Assembly (NCBI GenBank): GCA_012295275.1
Contig: CM022677.1
Span: forward strand, 16,363,325-16,390,824
Reading direction: 5' to 3'
Origin: Chrysomallon squamiferum
Taxonomy: Eukaryota > Mollusca > Gastropoda > Neomphalida > Peltospiridae
DNA length: 27,500 bases
The notes under the pieces are model-generated. The model was not told where the DNA came from and made no database searches. It was given only the letters and a program-made list of their open reading frames with translations. Positions 21,442 to 27,500 of the stretch are shown here, in pieces (position 1 is the stretch's first letter; each line of letters begins with the position of its first letter). The translations under genes and the position numbers were made by a program.

Positions 21442-21769
21442 CATAGAATGAAAGATAGTCATATATTTGACGTCTGACAAATTCTGTATTAAAAATACTC
21501 ACGCGTTCAATGATCACAGATTAATTCAGTCTAGCTTTGAAGATTTGTGGTGTTTTTCGTTTACAAATGCAACGAAATTTTTTCCAGGATTTGTGTTATT
21601 GAAATTCTTCGAATTGTCGAGGTTTCTTTTCAAGTTGTGCATCTGATATCTTTGATCTTCCAGATCGCAGAGGTAGTAAAAGAGTTTTGTTATTTTCTCT
21701 TTTTTTTTTTTTTTGCTTTCATGTTTCGTTTTGCGTTTGTTATCGTGGAATAGAAAATGTCGAGGCTTA

Positions 21770-21808
21770 GGTTATGATGACGTCATGGTTGTTTACGTCG
21801 TAAGGACC
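21770..21808 (+). repeat. CRE-containing dispersed repeat, variant 2, copy 1
   Basis: TGATGACGTCATGG then TTGTTTACGTC. The same two blocks occur inverted at about 23595-23626. TGACGTCA is at 21778-21785. Confidence 0.65.
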
Positions 21809-21854
21809 CAGACGAATTTATATGTTTTCTTTTTTGCTTTCTTACACTAATATA

Positions 21855-21980
21855 TGTGTGTGTATGTATGTGTGCGTGCGCGCGTGTGTGTGTGTTATGT
21901 GTATGTATGTATGTATGTGTGTCTATATATGTATGTGTGTTTTTTCGTTCTTCTTCTTCTTTATTATTATTATTATTATT

Positions 21981-22011
<31 letters not shown>

Positions 22012-22060
22012 CTGCTGCTGCTACTGATGTTGTTGTTGTTATTTAATTAGTATTATTATT
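21855..22060. repeat. TG/TATG repeat followed by TTA/TTG array
   Basis: TGTG and TATG repeats (about 21855-21940) are followed by TTC, TTA, TTG and CTG trinucleotides to about 22045. Confidence 0.92.
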
Positions 22061-22079
22061 ATTGCTGTTACTATTTTTA

Positions 22080-22520
22080 CATAGGCATCGAATATACGGA
22101 AACCTACCTACACCGAGTCAAAATTAATTTAGAAGCAGTCTAATATAGTTCTATTATTTCATTTTGTTGTTGCTCTGTTTTAAATCATAAATCATCCGCC
22201 AAAGAGGTCAACCAAGAAAGAATGAATCATAGAAAGACGCCTCCGTTATAAGATATTTAAAACTTTGTTTTATTAACTTTATGTTCTGATAGTATTGATC
22301 TAACGTAAGGAAATGAATTCTTATCTGTAGTGCAGCTATCTAAAAAAAAAAAAAAAACTGATTAAAAATATGTTACTTAATACTTTCCTTCAATTTTTTT
22401 TTTTATTTTTTTTCTAATGTTAATATTTTTTTATTTTTTTATTTTTTGAAATCGTATTCTAATTCGTTTGTTTTTTTATAAATAATGGTTATCAAATTCA
22501 ACACTATCCGGTTCTTATTT
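22080..22520. other. AT-rich noncoding stretch
   Basis: No gene seen. Poly-A at about 22343-22356 and several T runs. Confidence 0.55.
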
Positions 22521-22531
22521 ATTTATTTTGA

Positions 22532-22532
<1 letters not shown>

Positions 22533-22590
<58 letters not shown>

Positions 22591-22625
22591 TTATTACTAC
22601 TACTATTATTATTATTATTATTACT
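22533..22625. repeat. (TTA)n microsatellite
   Basis: About 90 bp of TTA/ATT with a few ACT units. Confidence 0.95.
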
Positions 22626-22993
22626 TGTTTGTATAATTTATTTTGTTTTTATTTTATTTTATTTTTTATTTTATTTTTGTGTTCATTTCTACTGTTAGCA
22701 GAAGTTAGAATTTTTCCTTGAGTATTTTTATATTTTTATTTTTTAACCATTGTATTTTTTTTTTCTCTTTCAATTAAAATTTTATTAAGATTCTTTACAT
22801 TTCAGCCTCTTTTTTTCTGTTTTCTTTTCTTTTCTTTTTTTGTCTTAGCCAGCATGCGATCTCTTACGTGACTTAATTAATATTTTCTTTCATGGAACCA
22901 ATTTTTGAAGATTATTATTATTATTTTTCATTTTATTTTTCATTTAACATTCTCTTTTTGTCCGCAACATTTAACATTCTCTTTTAATCTCTC

Positions 22994-22995
<2 letters not shown>
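22626..22995. other. T-rich noncoding stretch
   Basis: TTTTA-rich, with a short direct repeat of ACATTCTCTTTT near 22948 and 22974. No gene. Confidence 0.55.

Positions 22996-22996
<1 letters not shown>

Positions 22997-23061
<65 letters not shown>
22997..23061. repeat. (CT)n microsatellite
   Basis: About 60 bp of CT. Confidence 0.96.
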
Positions 23062-23063
<2 letters not shown>

Positions 23064-23276
23064 ACTTGAAAAATTACATACAACCTTTATAACTCTCCTA
23101 GATTCTTTGAAATGATTTTCTTCATTAAAATTATAAAGAAAAAACAAAAAAAAAAAAAAAAAAAAACAAGTAATTCTTTGTCATTCTCTGTTTCTTTATT
23201 TAAATTACTAATAAGATCTGGATCTTATTGCTAAATCAAACAGAAGGTTAATGTTAGGAACATTCATTATTGCTAT

Positions 23277-23580
23277 CATGATCATCACTATCATCCTCAT
23301 CATCATTTTTTTTTATTAGTAGTAGTGGTAGTGAAAGTGGCATGATATTAATATTAATATTTTTATTAGTAGTAGTCGTGGTGGTTGTAGTTGTTATTGT
23401 ATCAGAAGTAAATGTAGTGGTTGTAGTAGTGGTATTAACAGTAGCGGTTGTAGTATTATTTGTGTAGTGGTTGTAGTAGTAACTGTGGTAATAATAATGG
23501 TATTATAATCATTTTCATTGTTATTGTTTTTTTATTTGTTTGATATTTGTTGATGTAGTTGTCGTTGTTGTCATCATTGT
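23277..23580. repeat. (ATC)n, (GTA)n and (GTT)n imperfect array
   Basis: Imperfect trinucleotides with GTAGTGGTTGTAGTA-type units repeated at several places (near 23414, 23442 and 23465). Confidence 0.8.
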
Positions 23581-23594
23581 TAATATTACTTATA

Positions 23595-23626
23595 TTTGAC
23601 GTAAACAATACCGTGACGTCATCACC
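23595..23626 (-). repeat. CRE-containing dispersed repeat, variant 2, copy 2 (inverted)
   Basis: The reverse complement reads TGATGACGTCACGG then TTGTTTACGTC, matching 21770-21808 apart from a 2-base gap and one substitution. TGACGTCA is at 23614-23621. Confidence 0.65.
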
Positions 23627-23723
23627 ACCTTTCCACTTACAACGTCATTTTGGAAAACTTGACCTTTAACATTTTAGTTCTGCCAATCTGAAATAATTAC
23701 ACTTTCTTCCACTGCCTTATAAC

Positions 23724-23780
23724 AAGAAGAAGAAGAAGAAGACGACGAAGAAGAAGAAGAAGACGAAGAAGAAGAACAAC
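23724..23780. repeat. (GAA)n array
   Basis: Imperfect GAA/GAC trinucleotides. Minus-strand Leu-rich frames are artefacts. Confidence 0.88.
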
Positions 23781-23877
23781 AACAAAAAAGATCAAGATAT
23801 AAAAATAAAGAGGAAGTAAACTGAGATTATTTGCTTGTTTACGTAAAAGAAGCAAACGAGAATGGAAGACTAAATAG

Positions 23878-24030
23878 AAAAAAAAAAAGAAGATTAGGGA
23901 AAAAAAAAAAAAAAAAAAAAAAAAGCGACAACAGCAACAAAAGCTCAGAAGCCTGATAAAGACAGAACTAAAAAAAAAAAAAATTAAAAAAAAATCCAAC
24001 AAAAGAAAATAATAACAACAACAACACACA
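23878..24030. repeat. Poly-A and AAC-rich tract upstream of locus B
   Basis: Several long A runs (about 23878-23888, 23900-23924 and 23970-23983) precede the AACAACATG start context of locus B. This would be 5' UTR, promoter or the end of an upstream intron. Confidence 0.75.
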
Positions 24031-24048
24031 TCATCTCAAAAAAACAAC

Positions 24049-24331
24049 ATGTTCTGCATCCTTTGTCCCATCATACTCTCTCTCTCGCTTACGTCTGGCG
24101 CAGTTCCTGAAGTTACGATTGGCGTAATTCTTGCCTACGACGGCGAGCTTCCGTGGATTCTTCCGAAGATCCGGCCCGCGATAGAAATAGCGAGAGAGCG
24201 CGTCCTGGCGAATCCTCGGAAGTTTCCGTTTCGCTTGACGCTCAAGTACAGAGACTCGAAGTGTTCCGACACTCACGGGCCCTTGGCGGCCATTGACTTT
24301 TACGTGAAGAAAGGCGCGAACGTATTTATTG
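24049..24331 (+). CDS. Natriuretic-peptide-receptor-like ectodomain, exon 1 (locus B)
   Basis: The ATG sits in an AACAACATG context and opens a signal peptide (about residues 1-20, MFCILCPIILSLSLTSGAVP). The mature part follows, with the first beta strand EVTIGVILAYDG, the helix IRPAIEIARERV and the DSKCSDTHGPLAAIDFY segment, whose Cys should pair with the Cys of GPACDYS in exon 2. This is the standard start of an ANF_receptor-type extracellular domain, as in natriuretic peptide receptors and membrane guanylyl cyclases. The exon ends ATTG|GTAAAT in phase 1. Joining its last base to exon 2 restores the family Gly-Pro-x-Cys motif exactly. Codon use is GC-richer than the flanks. The frame running on into 24504 is intron read-through. 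Confidence 0.85.
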
Positions 24332-25159
24332 GTAAATTATACTGTTTTTTTTTTTTTTTTTTTATCTGTTGTGTTAGTTGTGCTGGTATTACTGCTCCTA
24401 CAGCCAGTATAAAATTATTTCTCGCAGTTGTAGTTGTAGTACAAGTAAAAACTATTACACTGCTACTATTGTTACGACAACGATTGTTAAACGATTGCCT
24501 CTAGTAGTGTCGTAGATGTAGTACGATTTTAAACGACTGTACTGATGTTACGACAACGATTGATGTTACGATTGTTATTAATTGTTATATTAACTACAGC
24601 AATGACTGTTTTGTTGTTCTAGTATTACTGTTAGCAGAGCTGCTACTAATACCAAATTATTTCCATTAGTAAGCAGTTGTAACACGTTTTTTTACAACTG
24701 TATTGCTACTTTTACTACAACAACGACTATTATTAGTATTATTATTATTATTGTTATTATTAGTATTACTTCTACTACTACGACTACGACTACAACTACT
24801 GTTATTACTACGGCAGCTGCTTTAGGACTACTACATCTACGACTACTACTGCTACTATAATAATAACTTTCTAATAACCTTTATAATAATAATATCCAAA
24901 ACTATAGCACAGTTTTATTTGTATGGGTTTCAGTCTTTTTAAAACACTTGGTATTAGTTTGTAGGAGTAATCCTATGAAATTGCGGGTTTCTTCTCTCGG
25001 ATTCTTTCTTCCATTTATCACTAAATAAATAATAAATATACGTTCACTGTTAATAATCCACCACACTATAAATATAAAACGATACCCTAATGCATCGGCT
25101 TTGTTTCGTCGTTATATGACGTCACATCTCTATCTCTCTATGACGTCATTAATTTCCAG
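24332..25159 (+). other. Intron 1 of locus B (828 bp)
   Basis: Starts GTAAAT and ends TTTCCAG. It holds a diverged duplication of about 120 bp with an offset near 240 bp (24367-24486 against 24607-24733, sharing GTATTACTG, AAATTATTTC and GCAGTTGTA blocks). It also has GTTACGACAACGATTG twice (near 24471 and 24548), TTA/CTA trinucleotides (about 24728-24860), and TGACGTCA at 25117-25124 and 25141-25148. The second palindrome lies 10 bases upstream of the acceptor AG. Confidence 0.85.
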
Positions 25160-25543
25160 GACCTGCGTGTGACTACAGCGTGGCGCCAATCGCACGTTTC
25201 TCGTACCAGTGGGGGATCCCCTTACTGACAGCGGGCGCGCTAGTGTCAAACTTCCAGAACAAAGTCGAATACAAACTGTTGACCAGGGTGCAAGGCTCGT
25301 ACGCGAAAGCCGTAGAGTTCTTTCTCTTCATCTTCCAGCAGTTTCGCTGGAACAAGATAGGAATGCTCTATCACGACTTTATTAACGAGCCAAACAAGCC
25401 GAAATCCAACTGTTTCTTCCTAATGGAGGCTGTGTATTTGACAATCAGCAAGAACGGTTATAAGTCGTGGCACGATTTCTTCGATCAGGAGAAAGAGACG
25501 GATTATGAGAGACATTTGAGAGAAGTGTCTAAACATGCAAGAA
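25160..25543 (+). CDS. Natriuretic-peptide-receptor-like ectodomain, exon 2 (locus B)
   Basis: After the CCAG|GA acceptor the frame reads PACDYSVAPIARFSYQWGIP, then LLTAGALVSNF, VEYKLLTRVQGSYAKAVEFF, FRWNKIGMLYHD and NCFFLMEAVYLTI. These are the successive signatures of the first lobe of natriuretic peptide receptors: the GP-x-C motif, the LLTAGA segment, the EY-x-LTR segment, the W-x-(4)-LY strand and the CFF-x-(2)-E segment. The exon ends AAGAA|GTAAGA in phase 1, just before the point where mammalian NPR-A carries the VIYICSSP strand. The second lobe, membrane segment and intracellular domains must lie beyond the window, so an NPR-C-like clearance receptor and a guanylyl-cyclase-coupled receptor cannot be told apart. 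No internal defect is seen. Confidence 0.85.
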
Positions 25544-26535
<992 letters not shown>

Positions 26536-26660
26536 ACATACACACAGACATACATACACTCTCGCATATTCATACACATACATACATATACATACATTCA
26601 TACGCATATACACATACACACAGATACACATACGCATAGATATATACACATACACGCACA
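26536..26660. repeat. (CATA)n / (CA)n array
   Basis: Imperfect ACATACAT/CACA repeats. Thr/His/Tyr frames and the minus-strand Tyr/Val/Cys frame are artefacts. Confidence 0.88.
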
Positions 26661-26728
26661 TGTTAACTAAATAAACACAAATGAAAATACTTGAAAACAA
26701 AAATTCACACACCACACACGACACACAG

Positions 26729-26753
26729 AGAAAAAAAAAAAAAAAAAAAAAAA
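26729..26753. repeat. Poly-A tract
   Basis: About 24 A after a CACA-rich stretch. Confidence 0.8.
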
Positions 26754-27055
26754 CATTCATCTGTTCTACGACTTCCATTATGTTAATACACCATTACACC
26801 GTATTCGCCGTTGTAATTAAAACTCCATAACACGGCTTTGGAACAAAAGTATACTCGACTCTTTACACCACGTGATTTTTTAAAGTTTTTTATTTTTTAT
26901 TTATTTTTATTTTTTTAATTTGCCGGCTATCGACAAATAGGCTATAGCTCTGGCATTAGACAAAAACATTATAATACATTTTAATTTATAAATATTTTGA
27001 ACGTAATTACATCAATCCTCGTTACAGTCCCTGATTCAGTAACAGACTGAGTGAT
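26754..27055. other. AT-rich noncoding stretch
   Basis: No gene seen. T-rich in the middle. Confidence 0.5.
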
Positions 27056-27059
27056 TCTG

Positions 27060-27235
27060 TCCATCGTTCATTCATTCTTCCACTGGTTAACTTTTTCATT
27101 CATTCGTGCGTTTATTCGTTTCGTTATTCATTCATTTATTTATTGGTTTCAACAAGCATTCATTCATTCATTCATTCATTCATTCATTTGTTCGTTCATT
27201 TATTCATTGCCAGCATTATTTCATTTGTTCGTTCG
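27060..27235. repeat. (TTCA)n tetranucleotide array
   Basis: CATT/TTCA repeats, cleanest at about 27158-27190. The Ser/Phe/Ile/His-rich frames are repeat translations. Confidence 0.92.
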
Positions 27236-27299
27236 CACTTTTATTTATTTACGCGTGTGTTTGTGAGTGTGTTTAAAATATATGTATGTGTACGTCTAA

Positions 27300-27500
27300 T
27301 TTCCATATATATATATATATATTTTATTTATATATTTTTTTTTATTTGGATTCATTCCTGTTTGATAATTTTTTTTAATTTATTAAGTTTTTATTTTTTA
27401 TTTTTTTTATTATTATTATTTTTTCTTGAATTTCTCAGTTTTATTATAATTAAAAATTAAACACTTTAATGATTATTTTTTTTGTTGTTGTTGTAGTTGT
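27300..27500. repeat. (TA)n, T-rich and TTG/TTA sequence
   Basis: A TA run at about 27305-27322, then poly-T-rich sequence and a final GTT run at the window edge. Confidence 0.8.

Noticed and set aside
24031-24276. Minus-strand frame over locus B exon 1
   Set aside because: Antisense shadow. The + strand carries the signal peptide and family motifs.
25173-25355. Minus-strand frame over locus B exon 2
   Set aside because: Antisense shadow of the receptor exon.

Overview
The window looks like an AT-rich, intron-bearing animal genome, most likely a mollusc or another lophotrochozoan. The reasons are spliced exons of a natriuretic-peptide/guanylyl-cyclase-receptor type ectodomain, very dense microsatellites ((CT)n/(AG)n, TTA, TATG and TTCA types), tRNA-like SINE heads, a decayed non-LTR retrotransposon whose C-terminal motifs resemble molluscan elements, and a short non-autonomous DNA transposon. 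A cephalopod or gastropod is possible, but the species cannot be named from this window. Most long open frames are translated simple repeats (poly-SL, poly-RE, poly-L/I/V, poly-YVCM) and are not genes.

Only two loci look truly protein-coding, both on the + strand. Locus A (9422-10084) is one GC-rich exon. Locus B is two exons (24049-24331 and 25160-25543) split by an 828-bp intron. Each encodes a signal peptide and the N-terminal lobe of a receptor ligand-binding domain (ANF_receptor / periplasmic-binding-protein type I fold), with the GP-x-CDYS-x-AP-x-AR motif typical of natriuretic peptide receptors. Both end at a phase-1 splice donor at the same homologous point. The coding lengths agree almost exactly: 667 nt in B against 663 nt in A, or 664 if the apparent one-base loss in A is counted. 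Locus A lacks the intron of B and carries a frameshift at about 9920-9948. No downstream receptor exons (second lobe, membrane segment, kinase-homology or cyclase domains) are visible. B presumably continues past position 27500. A is either a broken orphan copy or an alternative first exon that uses the exons downstream of B.

Layout: 1-9400 is noncoding, with microsatellites, a 16-bp minisatellite (4259-4365), a 41-bp tandem repeat (6305-6403), a degenerate array with a period near 150 bp (about 6669-7130), tRNA-like pieces and small CpG-rich patches. 9422-10084 is exon A. 10085-24048 holds repeats: the longest CT tract, a non-LTR retrotransposon relic (about 11910-12384), a 763-bp inverted-repeat element (12668-13430), an inverted pair of about 50-bp repeats near 15.9 and 17.7 kb, a 19-bp perfect inverted repeat near 16.7 kb, and many trinucleotide arrays. 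24049-25543 is the start of gene B. The rest is intron-like, with more microsatellites.

The most unusual whole-window signal is the 8-bp palindrome TGACGTCA (cAMP-response-element core). I counted 12 copies where base composition predicts less than one. Ten lie between 13.5 and 25.2 kb in clusters roughly 1.5-2.4 kb apart, several inside recognisably related longer repeats. Two copies sit just upstream of the locus B exon 2 acceptor.
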